From WTFV01 sp965200895 (GTDB taxonomy: Bacteria; Acidobacteriota; Vicinamibacteria; Vicinamibacterales; UBA8438): a DNA stretch of 64,000 bases. The notes beneath the pieces were generated by a model. It was not told where the DNA came from and made no database searches. It worked only from the letters and a program-made list of their open reading frames with translations. Both the position numbers and the translations under genes were made by a program. The number at the start of each line of letters is the position of its first letter. The stretch's first letter is position 1. The DNA lies in the NCBI GenBank assembly GCA_965200895.1, contig CBDAVM010000002.1, positions 434,001 to 498,000 on the forward strand. Direction: 5' to 3'. This document shows positions 1 through 9,718 of the stretch, one piece after another.

Positions 1-801
1 GACTGGGACGAAGTCTCCGCGCCGATCCTGATCGACGTCCCGCGCGACGGGCGCACCATTCCCGCGCTCGTGCACCCGGCCCGCAACGGCTATCTGTGGA
101 TGCTGGAACGTCGGGCGGACTCCATCGGCTTCGTCGATGCGCAGCCGTACGTCGACCAGAACGTGTTCACCGCCATCGATCCGGTCACCGGCCGGCCGGA
201 GTACGACCTGGAGCGCAAGCCGGGCACCAACAAGCCGGCCACCTTCTGCCCGTCGCTCTGGGGGGGCAAGGACTGGCCGCCGGCCGCCTACAGCCCGCAG
301 ACCGGATACCTCTACATCCCGGCCAACGAGAACCTCTGCTCGACCATGGTCGGCGTGGAGGTGGACTACGTGCCGGGGCGCGGCTTCACCGGTGCGTCAC
401 AGACGGTGTTCGTGGTGGACGACGCCGACCACATCGGAGAGATCCAGGCCTGGAATCTCGCCACCGGCGAACAGGTGTGGACCCACGAGTTCGCCACGTC
501 CCAGAACTGGGGGCCGATTCTCGCCACCGGCGGCGGCCTGATCTTCGCGGGCGGCACCAACGACCGGTATTTCCGGGCCCTGGATGCCGAGACGGGCGAG
601 GTCCTGTGGCGGCAGCGGACCAACTCGGGCGTTATCGGGGTGCCCTCGTCCTATACGGTCGACGGGGTGCAGTACATCGCGGTGCAGTCCGGCTGGGGAG
701 TGGACGCAGCAGGAATGCAACGGGCGGTGAACACGCACTTCGACGCCGCGAAGCTGGTGCCCCAGGGGGGCGTCATCTGGGTCTTCGCGCTCCGTCGATG
801 A
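1..801 (+). CDS. PQQ-dependent dehydrogenase, C-terminal part (5' end outside window)
   Basis: The frame is open from base 1, so only the last 266 residues are visible. The start (WDEVSAPILID), FCPSLWGGKDW, YIPANENLCSTM and the blade motifs ending in tryptophan (GEQVWTHEF, GEVLWRQRT) are typical of quinoprotein alcohol/glucose dehydrogenases, which are eight-bladed beta-propellers that oxidise alcohols or sugars in the periplasm with PQQ. The chain ends ...IWVFALRR, the usual end of the propeller domain, and no cytochrome c domain follows. The substrate cannot be inferred. The next gene is convergent. Confidence 0.9.
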   Translation, partial: DWDEVSAPILIDVPRDGRTIPALVHPARNGYLWMLERRADSIGFVDAQPYVDQNVFTAIDPVTGRPEYDLERKPGTNKPATFCPSLWGGKDWPPAAYSPQTGYLYIPANENLCSTMVGVEVDYVPGRGFTGASQTVFVVDDADHIGEIQAWNLATGEQVWTHEFATSQNWGPILATGGGLIFAGGTNDRYFRALDAETGEVLWRQRTNSGVIGVPSSYTVDGVQYIAVQSGWGVDAAGMQRAVNTHFDAAKLVPQGGVIWVFALRR

Positions 802-903
802 GCGCGAATCGGCGACTCCCGCGCGGTGACCCGTGGCGGCGCGCTGGATGTGCTCTTCGCTTCGCGGCGGAACGACGACACCGGAGCGAAGGCGGCGGAC
901 GCG

Positions 904-2022
904 TCAGTACTCGCGGAAGATCCGTCTGATCTCGTCGAGATCGCGGGTCCTGGTGAGGGCGAGCATCAGCAGGATGCGGGCCTTCTGCGGGATCAGAGTG
1001 TCGGCGGCGATCATCTGCAGCTCGTCGTTCGTGGTGCGCGGCAGGACGCGGCCGCTGCCGACCCGGTTCGAACGCACGATGACGGGCCTGGCCGCGGCGG
1101 GCAGCGCGGTCACGCGCTCGATCGCCTCGCGCTCGCCGCGCGACATGCCGCCGGCGCCGGTCCCGGCCACCACGATGCCGTCGACACCGTCCTCGATCAG
1201 CGCCTCGATCAGGACCGGGTTCGCCTCCACGTAGGAGTAGACGATGTCCACCCGCGGGAACGCCGCGACTCCCGCCAGATCGAACTCCGAATCGGCGGTG
1301 TGACGCCTGGTCGGCGCCCGGTAGAAGGTCACCCGGTCGCCGTCGACATAGCCGAGAAACCCCAGCTCTCGCGAGTTGAAGGTCTCGACGCGGTAGGTAC
1401 TGGTCTTGGTGACGTCGCGGGCGGCGTTGATCTCGTCGTTCATGACGACCAGCACACCCTTGCCTCGCGCCTCCGCCGAGACTGCCGTGCGGACCGCGTT
1501 CAGCAGGTTCAGCGGGCCGTCGGCACTGATGGCGGTGGCCGGCCGCTGCGCGCCCACCAGCACTACCGGCCGGTCGTGTCGCACCGTCAGGTTGAGGAAA
1601 TAGGCGGTCTCTTCGAGCGTGTTCGTCCCGTGCGTGATCACGATGCCGGCGGTGTCCGGCTCGGCGCTGAAGATCTCGTCGATGCGACGGGCGAGCGTGC
1701 GCCAATCGTCGAAGGTGATGTTCGGACTGCCGACGTTGGCGACCTGCTCGACGCGGATGGTGGCGTGCTGCGCCAGCGCCGGCACCGCCGCGACGAGCTC
1801 TTCGCCCGAGAAGGCGCCCGCCCGGTACCGGGTCAGGCTGGTCGGTGAGGCGCCGGCGCCCGAGATGGTGCCACCGGTGGCGAGCACCCGGACCACGGGC
1901 GGATCGGGCGGCGGCGCCTCCTGCGCGACGGTCTGTGCGGCGAGGGCGAGGAGCGTCAGCGCGACGGTCGCGGCGGACAGATGTGCGGCCGGCGATCGGC
2001 GATCGTCGGCAGGCGCGGCCAT
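904..2022 (-). CDS. Type II (periplasmic) L-asparaginase
   Basis: Hydrolyses L-asparagine to aspartate and ammonia. At 372 aa it has the family's usual length plus a signal peptide. Both active-site threonine motifs are present: LATGGTISG with Thr52, and THGTNTLEETAYF at about residues 130-142. The DGPLNLLNA segment also fits. From the ATG at 2022 the N-terminus has an Ala/Leu-rich hydrophobic stretch (residues 16-33) ending in AQE, a plausible export signal. The open frame continues to 2442, but the upstream 140 codons look like non-coding translation, so the internal ATG was chosen. No clear Shine-Dalgarno sequence precedes it. Confidence 0.9.
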   Translation of the reverse strand: MAAPADDRRSPAAHLSAATVALTLLALAAQTVAQEAPPPDPPVVRVLATGGTISGAGASPTSLTRYRAGAFSGEELVAAVPALAQHATIRVEQVANVGSPNITFDDWRTLARRIDEIFSAEPDTAGIVITHGTNTLEETAYFLNLTVRHDRPVVLVGAQRPATAISADGPLNLLNAVRTAVSAEARGKGVLVVMNDEINAARDVTKTSTYRVETFNSRELGFLGYVDGDRVTFYRAPTRRHTADSEFDLAGVAAFPRVDIVYSYVEANPVLIEALIEDGVDGIVVAGTGAGGMSRGEREAIERVTALPAAARPVIVRSNRVGSGRVLPRTTNDELQMIAADTLIPQKARILLMLALTRTRDLDEIRRIFREY

Positions 2023-2474
2023 GCCGACGCCGCAGGTTCGTGGACCTCGGCGTACGCACACCCGCGATGCGCCACCGCGCAGAGGATCACGGGTCCACCT
2101 GCACGATGCCTGTCGTGGATTTCGAGGTACGGGAACCGGCGATGCGCCGACGCCGAGCGGTCTTTCATTCATCGGATCTCTCCCGCGCCGGCCGCGCGAA
2201 CGGCGACGCCGTTGCTCGAACGCATGATGTGGCGACGGCCGGGCGCTCCGCCAGGTCGCGCCCCCGCGGCTGACGGTGCCCCGGTGACGCGGCGGCGGCC
2301 GGTCCCGGTCGATTCTACTCGTGGGCCCGTCGGCGACCTGATTGTCTATGATGGTGCACGACCGTTCCGTACGCCAGGGAGCCCGGGGCGCACCGGTCCC
2401 GTGGAATCCCGAAGAGAGGGCGTGCGCGTGGGGAGCAAACACCGAACGGGTGAGAGCAGGAGGGAGCTCGAATC
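2023..2474. other. Divergent intergenic region with a degenerate direct repeat
   Basis: About 450 bases between the divergent asparaginase and metallohydrolase genes. No convincing gene is seen on either strand. Two related segments of about 40 bases, near 2037-2080 and 2110-2155, share a pattern of GTGGAC/GTGGAT, then a GTAC core, then GCGATGCGCC. This looks like an old duplication. Promoters for both flanking genes must lie here, but no clean -35/-10 pair could be picked. Confidence 0.4.
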
Positions 2475-3380
2475 ATGGACAGACGCCAGTTTCTCAAGAT
2501 GTCGGGGATGACGGTGACGGCGGCGGCATTCGGGAATCTGCCTCTCGCGGGGTGGCAGGGGCTCACCACGTCGTTCGAGGACCTGCGCCGGGGCGTGGGC
2601 ATCTTCAACGGCCAGGGCGGCACGATCGGGTGGCTCGTGAACGCGGACGGGATTCTGATCATCGACAGCCAGAACGCCGCCGCCGCGGCGGCGTGCATCG
2701 ACGGGATCGGGGAACGGTCGTCGAACGCGATCGACGTCCTGATCAATACCCATCACCACGGTGACCATGTCGGCGCCAACCAGACGTTCCGGCCGGTGGT
2801 CGGCTCCATCGTCGCCCACGAGAACAGCGCGGCGTGGCAGCGGCGGACGGCCGAGCAGGCCGGGAACGAGGATACCCAGGCCTATCCGGACGAGACCTTC
2901 ACCGACGAATGGCGGACGACGATCGGTGACGAGACGGTCGCGGCGCGCTATCACGGCGCCGGCCATACGAGCGGCGACTGCGTGGTGACCTTCGAGCAGG
3001 CCAACGTCGTGCACATGGGCGATCTGATGTTCAACCGCCTGCACCCGTTCGTCGACCGCGCCTCGGGCGCCCGGATCGCGGGCTGGATCGAGGTGCTGGA
3101 GCGGGTGTCGGCGGACCATGCGGCCGACACGGTCTACATCTTCGGACACGGGACGCCCGGCGCTGGGGTGACGGGCGACCAGGCCGATCTCGCACACCTG
3201 CGCGACTACTTCACGGCAGCGCTGGAACTGACCCGCCGCGAGATGCAGGCCGGCCGGTCACGGGAGGAGATCGTCGGCACGGAGTCGCTGCCCGGTTTCG
3301 AGGACCACGTGTCGCCGTTCGCACTGCTCAGCCTGAGCGGCGTGCTCGGCGTGGCGTACGACGAGCTCGGCGAGGGGTGA
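2475..3380 (+). CDS. Exported metallo-beta-lactamase-fold hydrolase
   Basis: 301 aa. The N-terminus MDRRQFLKMSGMTVTAAAF looks like a twin-arginine export signal. The zinc-binding signature HHHGDH falls at residues 93-98, followed by the later ligands GAGHTSGD, HMGD and FGHGTPG. This is the standard MBL-fold pattern of secreted hydrolases related to quinoprotein-relay and SoxH-like proteins. The substrate is unknown. A strong ribosome binding site (AGGAGGG at about 2458-2464) supports the start. It lies 42 bases upstream of the M20 peptidase gene on the same strand and may be co-transcribed with it. Confidence 0.88.
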   Translation: MDRRQFLKMSGMTVTAAAFGNLPLAGWQGLTTSFEDLRRGVGIFNGQGGTIGWLVNADGILIIDSQNAAAAAACIDGIGERSSNAIDVLINTHHHGDHVGANQTFRPVVGSIVAHENSAAWQRRTAEQAGNEDTQAYPDETFTDEWRTTIGDETVAARYHGAGHTSGDCVVTFEQANVVHMGDLMFNRLHPFVDRASGARIAGWIEVLERVSADHAADTVYIFGHGTPGAGVTGDQADLAHLRDYFTAALELTRREMQAGRSREEIVGTESLPGFEDHVSPFALLSLSGVLGVAYDELGEG

Positions 3381-3422
3381 GTCGGAGGACCTCAGCTCGA
3401 ACCAGTCGCGAGGAGAAACGTC

Positions 3423-5147
3423 ATGGCTACGCCCTCCGCGCCGGCCGTGCGCGACCCGATCAGCGCCCATTCCGAGTTGTCGAGGAGGACAATCGTGCGC
3501 TTCATGTTCTTGAGACCGATCGTCGTTGCCGCCGCCGTTGTCGTCGCCGTCTCCACCGCGGGCAGGGCCCGCCTGACCGCCGCCGAGCCCCGTTCCGCCG
3601 CCGAGGCGCAGGAAGCGGCCGACGCGCGCCTGCAGCAGCTTCGGGCCGAGGCACTCGATGGCGTCGACGGCCGCCGCGCCTTCATCCAGCAGATGATCGA
3701 CAGCCAGTTCAGCTTCGCCGAGCTCGGCTTCCAGGAGTTCGAGACCCAGCGCTACCTCACCGGGATCCTCGAGCGGGAGGGTTTCGAGATCGAGCTGGGG
3801 ACAGCCGGCATGCCGAGCGCTTGGCTCGCCCGGTGGGGTTCCGGACGACCGGTGATCGCGCTCGGCAGCGATGTCGACGGCATCCCCAGGTCGTCGCAGA
3901 TACCCGGCGCGGCGTACCGCCAGCCGCAGATCGAAGGGGCGCCGGGGCACGGCGAGGGCCACAACTCCGGCCAGGCCCTGAACATCGCCGCGGCGCTCGC
4001 GGTGAAGGAGATCATGGAGCGGGAGGAGCTCGCCGGCACGCTGCTGATCTGGCCCGGGATCGCCGAGGAGCAGCTCGGCGGCAAGGCCCACTTCGTGCGG
4101 GCGGGCGTGTTCGACGACGTCGACATCGTCCTCTACAGTCACGTCAGCAGCGCGATGTCGACCGCCTGGGGCGACAGCCGGGGCAACGGGATGGTCTCGG
4201 TCGAATACACCTTCGAGGGCGAATCCGCCCACGGCGCGGGCGATCCGTGGAACGGGCGGAGCGCGCTCGACGCGGTCGAGCTGATGAACATCGGCTGGAA
4301 CTTCCGGCGCGAGCACCTGCGCATCCAGCAGCGCTCGCACTACGTCATCAGCGACGGCGGCGACCAGCCCAACGTGGTGCCGTCGCGCGCCAGCGTCTGG
4401 TACTTCTTCCGCGAGAGCGACTACGACAACATCATGCGGATGTGGCGGATCGGCGACGCGATGGCCGAGGGCGCGGCGAAGATGACCGACACCACGGTCA
4501 CCTCGCGCGTCCTCGGCGCGGCCTGGCCGCAGCACCACAACCGCGTGGTTGCCGAGACGATGTTCACCCACATCCGGCGGGTGGGGATGCCCGACTGGTC
4601 GGAGGACGACCAGCGCTTCGCCCGCGCCGTCCAGAAGATGCTCGGGGTCGAGGAGCGGGGCCTGTTGACCGAGGCGCAGGACGAGCTGGTTGGCGCCGAG
4701 CGCATTCCCGACAACGAGCGGCGCGGCGGCGGCTCCGACGACATCGGCGACGTCTCGTGGGTCGTGCCGACCGCCACGTTGCGGTTCCCGTCCAACATCC
4801 CCGGCGGCGCGGGCCACAACTGGAACAAGACCATCGCCATGGCCACGCCGATCGCCCACCAGGGGGCGACCACCGGGGCGAAGGTCCAGGCGCTGACCCT
4901 GCTCGACTTCGTATTGCAGCCCGACCTTGTGCAGCAGGCGAAGGACTATTTCGACAACCAGACGAAGGACCGGCAGTACACGACCTTCCTGCGCCCCGAG
5001 GACGAGCCGGCGATCTGGCTGAACCGCGACATCATGGAGCGCTTCAAGCCGCAGCTCGAGGCGCTCTACTTCGACCCGACGCGCTACGACACGTACCTGG
5101 AGCAGGTGGGTATCGAGTACCCGCAGTTCGAGCCGCCGCAGAATTGA
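3423..5147 (+). CDS. M20D-family amidohydrolase (AbgB-like), exported
   Basis: 574 aa from this ATG. The M20 metal-binding core is visible as GSDVDG, the GHGEGHNSGQ region and EEQLGGKAH, followed by the dimerisation domain with the ESAHGAGDPWNGRSALDAVELM signature. The whole resembles p-aminobenzoyl-glutamate hydrolase subunit B and aminoacylase-like enzymes, which cleave an amide bond using two metal ions. The N-terminus has a long hydrophobic signal (VVAAAVVVAVSTAG). Two starts are possible: this ATG, preceded by GAGGAG, or a GTG at 3495, preceded by an excellent GAGGAGGA and giving a shorter, more usual signal peptide. The GTG may be the true start. The substrate is not predictable. Confidence 0.85.
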   Translation: MATPSAPAVRDPISAHSELSRRTIVRFMFLRPIVVAAAVVVAVSTAGRARLTAAEPRSAAEAQEAADARLQQLRAEALDGVDGRRAFIQQMIDSQFSFAELGFQEFETQRYLTGILEREGFEIELGTAGMPSAWLARWGSGRPVIALGSDVDGIPRSSQIPGAAYRQPQIEGAPGHGEGHNSGQALNIAAALAVKEIMEREELAGTLLIWPGIAEEQLGGKAHFVRAGVFDDVDIVLYSHVSSAMSTAWGDSRGNGMVSVEYTFEGESAHGAGDPWNGRSALDAVELMNIGWNFRREHLRIQQRSHYVISDGGDQPNVVPSRASVWYFFRESDYDNIMRMWRIGDAMAEGAAKMTDTTVTSRVLGAAWPQHHNRVVAETMFTHIRRVGMPDWSEDDQRFARAVQKMLGVEERGLLTEAQDELVGAERIPDNERRGGGSDDIGDVSWVVPTATLRFPSNIPGGAGHNWNKTIAMATPIAHQGATTGAKVQALTLLDFVLQPDLVQQAKDYFDNQTKDRQYTTFLRPEDEPAIWLNRDIMERFKPQLEALYFDPTRYDTYLEQVGIEYPQFEPPQN

Positions 5148-5155
5148 GGCGTGGG

Positions 5156-6705
5156 GTGCGTCGGAGAATCCTGACGCTGGCCGGCGTGCTGCTGGCGACG
5201 GTGACGTACGGGGCGCAGCAGGAGCACGGAGACCTCGAGGTCACGCCGGCGGTCACCCGTGCCGCGGCCCGGACCGGCCTGCAGACGAACCGGGATCCGT
5301 GGCCGACGCCCATCGAGCACACCGGAAGGGTCATCACCGTCGGCCTCGAGGAGTTTGCCGTCCTGCCCGATTCGGACGGCCAGCCGGCGCACATGATGCT
5401 GCTGTTGGACGAGCCGGGCGCCGGGCGCCTGTTCGTCAACGACATCCGCGGCGTGCTCTACGGCGTCAGCTACACGGGTACGGCGGTGACCCCGTATCTG
5501 GACCTGGGCGACCCGCGCTGGGCGCTCGATCTCGACGTCGGGTCCTTTCGCGCCGGGAGCGGCTTTCAGAGCTTCGCCTTTCATCCGCAGTTCAACGACA
5601 TCGGCACGGCCGGCTTCGGCCGGTTCTACACGCTCAGCGAGACGCGCAACACGGTCCCGACCCCCGACTTCGCCGTAGGCAGCGACGCGCGGTGGTGCCG
5701 GAGACCGACACGGTTCTGTTGGAGTGGGCGGCCCGCGAGCCCTCGGCCGCCGCCTACGATGGCGGCCCGCCGCGCGAGCTGCTGCGGATAAGACAGCCGT
5801 TCGTCGGCCACAACGGATGCCAGATCGCCTTCAATCCGACCGCGGCGCCCGGAGACGCCGACTTCGGTCTGCTCCATGTCGGCATCGGCGACGGCGGCAG
5901 CCAGGGGGATCCGCTCGATCTGGCGCAGGATCTCGGATCGGTCTTCGGCAAGATCCTGCGGATCGACCCGCTCGGCGGCGACAGCGCCAACCGCCGCTAC
6001 GGCATCCCGGCCGACAATCCGTTCGCCGGCGGGGGCGCGCTGGGTGAGATATACGCCTACGGCATGCGGCATCCGCAACGGTTCGCCTGGGACCCGCTGC
6101 ACGGCGCCCTGTTCGTCGCCGACATCGGCCAGGACGTCGTCGAAGAGGTGAGCCCGGTCACACCGGGCGCCAATCTCGGCTGGAAGGTGTGGGAGGGGAG
6201 TTTCCGCCATGATCAGGGAGTGCAGCCGTACGCCGTGCATCTGGACGGTCCGCGCGCCGACCCCGGGATGACGTATCCGATCGTCGAATACGACCATCGC
6301 GACCCGCTGCTGCAGGCGGACGATGTCGCCATCACCGGCCTCGTGATCCAGCGCGGAATCGCCGTTCCGCAGCTTGCGAATCTCTTCCTCTTCGGCGATC
6401 TCGTAAGTGGCGAGGTGTTCGCCGCCCCGGCCGACGTCGCGCTCGACGGCGGTCAGCGGATGCACCGTGTACTGTTCGAGGACCAGGGCATGACGGCGAG
6501 CCTGCTCGAGATGATCCGCGCGCGCAACGTTGCGCAGGGACAGCCGGTCGCCAGCCGCGCCGACCTGCGTTTCGGAACCGGCCCGGGAGGGCAGGTCTTC
6601 CTGCTCAACAAGCGTGACGGTCTGATCCGCCGTCTCCGTCCGAGCCGTCCGGCGCCGGTGTGCCCCGTGACCGTCCCCGGTTGCGGCCTCGACCGCACGC
6701 CGTGA
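5156..6705 (+). pseudogene. Sorbosone/glucose dehydrogenase-like propeller, one-base frameshift
   Basis: Encodes a secreted PQQ-type sugar dehydrogenase-like propeller, paralogous to the intact gene at 9719. The N-terminal part reads in one frame from a GTG at 5156 to about 5690 (GFQSFAFHPQF, PDFAVGSDAR). The rest continues in another frame from VVPETDTVLLEW through FVGHNGCQIAFNP, ADNPFAG and FLLNKRDG to the end. The total of 1550 bases is one short of a multiple of three, so a single base is missing near 5685-5695. Everything else is collinear with the paralogue, so this is either a recent inactivation or an assembly error. The first 30 codons match the MBL gene at 8558 instead of the paralogue. 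Confidence 0.85.
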
Positions 6706-6793
6706 TGCCGCCGCCGGGCGGTCCGCCCTGGCCGCCGTGTGGACACCGCCGTGGCGCTGTAGCGGGTAACCGTTGCTCACGGCTCCGCAGCAG

Positions 6794-8389
6794 CTACCGC
6801 GCGCCGGGCCCGTACAGCACGCGGCCCGGTCGCGCGCCGGTGTGCGCGCCGCCGTCGACGGCCAGGACGCCGTTGACGAGCACGTACTCGACGCCGGCGG
6901 CGTACTGGTGCGGATCCGCGAAGGTCGCACGGTCGATGACGCGGGCGGGGTCGAAGACCGCGATGTCGGCGAAGAAGCCCTCGCGCAGCAGGCCGCGATC
7001 CTGCAGGCCGAGCCGCCCGGCGGTGGCGCCGCTCATCTTGCGCACCGCCTCTTCCAGGGTCAGCACGCCGCGCTCGCGCACATAGCGTCCGAGCACCCGG
7101 GCGAACGTGCCGTACTCGCGCGGGTGCGGCACGCTGGCGCCGAACACCGACACGCCGCCGTCCGAGCCGATGGCGGTGGCCGGGTGCTGCATGATGCGCT
7201 CGACATCGCCCTCGTCCATCGCGTGGTAGATGGCCCGGGCCCCGCCGCGCTCGACGATCTCCATGACCAGGTCGGCGGCGGCGGCCACCGTCACCTCGAT
7301 CCCGCGCCCGGCGAGGATGTCGGCGAGGCTGCGGCCCTCCAGCGAACGGTCCCATTCGCAGAGGCCGATGACGATATTGGCCGGATCGCCGCCGCCGCGG
7401 TCGTGCTCGATGCGGTAGACGATCTCGCCGCGGATGCGCCGGCGTGTCTCCGGGTCCTGCAACCGCACGATCAGCTCCTGCGTTCCGCCGGCCTGCGCCC
7501 ACTGCGGCACCACGGCGGTGATCCCCGTCTGCGAGGCCGTGTAGGGATACTGGTCGATGGTGATGTCGACCCCGCGCGCCCGCGCCGCGTCCACCAGCGC
7601 GAGGCTGTCGGTGCTGCGGCCCCACATGTCGCGGCTGATCGCCTTGTGGTGGGTCATCTGCACCGGGATGCCCGCCTCCTCGCCGATGCGGATCGTCTCC
7701 CGCACCGAGTCGAGCAGCCGCAGCGCCTCGTCGCGCATGTGCGAGATGTAGATGCCGCCATGCGCCGCCGCGACCGCGGACAGCGCGATCACCTCCTCGG
7801 TCGACGTGAAGCTGCCCGGCACGTAGAACAGACCGGTGGACAGTCCGAACGCCCCCTCCTGCATCGCGTCGGCGACGAGCGTCCGCATGCGGTCGAGTTC
7901 GTCGCGCGTCGGAGCGCGGTCGTCGCTGCCCATGACCTCGCGGCGGATCGTCCCCTGGCCCGCGAAGACTCCCCAGTTCGGGCTGATCCCCAGCTCGGCC
8001 ATCTGCTCCAGGTGCTCGCCGATCGGCCACGGCGAGCTGCCGTCGTTCCCCTCGGTCAGCGTCGTCACGCCCTGCAGCAGGTAGTTGTCCGCCGTCGGCA
8101 CGTCGAAGATGCCGCGGACCGCGTGCGTGTGCGGATCCACGAACCCCGGCGCCACCACCAGCCCTTCGGCATCGACGATGCGGGCCGCGGTGGCGTCGGG
8201 CAGGTGGCCGATGCGTGCGATCCGGTCCCCACGCACTGCGACGTCGGCGCGCACCCAGGGATTTCCGGTGCCGTCGACGACCCGCCCGCCGCGGATGAGC
8301 AGGTCGAACGGGTCGCCCGTCTGCCCGGCCGCGGGTGTTGCGGACAGGCCCAGAGTGAAGAGGAGCAGCAGTCCTGCCGTGCGTGTCAT
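6794..8389 (-). CDS. N-acyl-D-amino-acid deacylase (D-aminoacylase family amidohydrolase)
   Basis: 531 aa. Starts with a signal peptide (MTRTAGLLLLFTLGLSATPAAGQ). The amidohydrolase metal site PGFVDPHTHAV and the early motif IRGGRVVDGTGNP are typical of D-aminoacylases and dihydroorotase-like enzymes. Further family marks are GLSTGLFYVPG, ISHMRDE, the metal-ligand region MTHHKAI, and AIGSDGG with the catalytic Asp. Deacylates N-acyl-D-amino acids in the periplasm. The ATG at 8389 directly precedes the signal peptide. A second ATG 21 bases upstream (8410) is in frame, and the start region is duplicated further upstream. Confidence 0.9.
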   Translation of the reverse strand: MTRTAGLLLLFTLGLSATPAAGQTGDPFDLLIRGGRVVDGTGNPWVRADVAVRGDRIARIGHLPDATAARIVDAEGLVVAPGFVDPHTHAVRGIFDVPTADNYLLQGVTTLTEGNDGSSPWPIGEHLEQMAELGISPNWGVFAGQGTIRREVMGSDDRAPTRDELDRMRTLVADAMQEGAFGLSTGLFYVPGSFTSTEEVIALSAVAAAHGGIYISHMRDEALRLLDSVRETIRIGEEAGIPVQMTHHKAISRDMWGRSTDSLALVDAARARGVDITIDQYPYTASQTGITAVVPQWAQAGGTQELIVRLQDPETRRRIRGEIVYRIEHDRGGGDPANIVIGLCEWDRSLEGRSLADILAGRGIEVTVAAAADLVMEIVERGGARAIYHAMDEGDVERIMQHPATAIGSDGGVSVFGASVPHPREYGTFARVLGRYVRERGVLTLEEAVRKMSGATAGRLGLQDRGLLREGFFADIAVFDPARVIDRATFADPHQYAAGVEYVLVNGVLAVDGGAHTGARPGRVLYGPGAR

Positions 8390-8477
8390 GGTCGATCGCT
8401 CTTGCTGCATGGTGGCACTCCCGAACCGCGGCGTGGGTGTCATGGTCCGTCGCTCTCGGTGCATGGTGGCGCTCCCG
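8383..8477 (-). repeat. 41-bp tandem duplication of the D-aminoacylase start region
   Basis: Bases 8383-8423 and 8437-8477 match at 36 of 41 positions, with a 54-base period. On the minus strand each copy holds the same arrangement: ATG, seven or so codons, then a second ATG. The gene uses the copy nearer to it. The upstream copy is also in frame and would add about 18 residues. Confidence 0.75.
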
Positions 8478-8557
8478 GGCGCGAATCCGGCTCGAGTCCG
8501 GAAGCGCAAGTATAGTTTTGCGGGCGCCGCATCCGGCGCCGGAGGGGAGAAACGGAG

Positions 8558-9481
8558 ATGAAACGTAGCGTGTGCATGGGAATCCTGACTCTGGTCGGCG
8601 TGGTTCTGACGGCGGCGACCTACGAGGCGCGGCAGGGGCGGGTGGACCTCGAGGTCCAGACGATCGCCGACAACCTCTACATGCTCGCCAACGCCTCCAC
8701 GGTGCAGGGGATGGGCGGCGGCGGCAACACCGCCATCTTCGTCATGGACGACGGCGTGGCACTCGTCGACACGAAAATCGCCGGCTACGGGCAGGACATC
8801 ATCGCCCACGTGGCCGGGATCACCGACAAGCCGATCACCACCGTCATCAACACGCACACCCACTTCGACCACAGCGGCGGCAACACCGAGCTGCCCGACA
8901 CGGTCGACTTCGTGGTCCACGAGAACACCCGCGCGCAGATGGCCCGCGACACCTGCCAGCCGGTGACCAACTGCGACGCCTTCAAGGGCGACAACGCGAA
9001 GTACCTGCCGCAGACCACCTACTCCGACCGCATGTCGCTGTTCGCCGGCGCCGATCAGATCGACCTCTACCACTTCGGACGCGGGCACACCGACGGCGAC
9101 ACGTTCGTCGTCTTCCGGGCGGCGCGCACCCTACACACCGGCGACATGTTCCAGCGCAAGGGCCTGCCGTTCATCGACGTGGCCAACGGCAACGGCAGCG
9201 CCACCGAGTTCGGCGCCACGCTGGAGAAGGCGGTGGCCGGCATCCCGGACGTGGACATCGTCATTCCGGGCCACAACCCGACGCCGGTTACCTGGGCCGA
9301 GTTCGTCGACTTCAGCGGGTTCTTCAATGACGTGGTGCGCAAGGCGCAGAACGGCAGGGCCGCCGGGCGGTCCGTCGAGGAAATCGTCGCCGCCTACCGC
9401 GTGCCCGACGAGTACAGCGACTTCGCAGCGCCGGAACAGAGCCTGCGGACGACCGTGCAGTACGTCTACGACGGGCGGTAG
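8558..9481 (+). CDS. Exported metallo-beta-lactamase-fold hydrolase
   Basis: 307 aa with an N-terminal signal peptide (GILTLVGVVLTAATYEA). The zinc-ligand motif NTHTHFDHSGG, the later HFGRGHTDGD, LHTGDMF and PGHNPTPV show a complete MBL active site. It is similar in family but not in leader to the hydrolase at 2475. A GGAGGGGAGA ribosome binding site precedes the ATG. A GGGGN run (QGMGGGGNTAIFV) precedes the zinc site, a layout seen in lactonase- and alkylsulfatase-like exported hydrolases. The substrate is unknown. The leader sequence is shared with the frameshifted gene at 5156. Confidence 0.88.
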   Translation: MKRSVCMGILTLVGVVLTAATYEARQGRVDLEVQTIADNLYMLANASTVQGMGGGGNTAIFVMDDGVALVDTKIAGYGQDIIAHVAGITDKPITTVINTHTHFDHSGGNTELPDTVDFVVHENTRAQMARDTCQPVTNCDAFKGDNAKYLPQTTYSDRMSLFAGADQIDLYHFGRGHTDGDTFVVFRAARTLHTGDMFQRKGLPFIDVANGNGSATEFGATLEKAVAGIPDVDIVIPGHNPTPVTWAEFVDFSGFFNDVVRKAQNGRAAGRSVEEIVAAYRVPDEYSDFAAPEQSLRTTVQYVYDGR

Positions 9482-9718
9482 GGACATCCCGGCGACCGGC
9501 CGGAGAGCTTGCAGAGCCACGCGCCCTCGGCGGCGTGCGCGGCGTTGACGATGCGCCGCGCACGCACCACCGCTTCCGAACGACGGAACCTTCGTCGCCA
9601 CGCCCCGAATCGAAGGAGCTCCGTCTCGCGTGGTGACGGGCATGATGCGCATGACGGGTGCATCTCTGCGCTTTCGGAAGAGTAAAGGGCGCCGCCCCGG
9701 ATGGCGTCAGGAGGCTAC

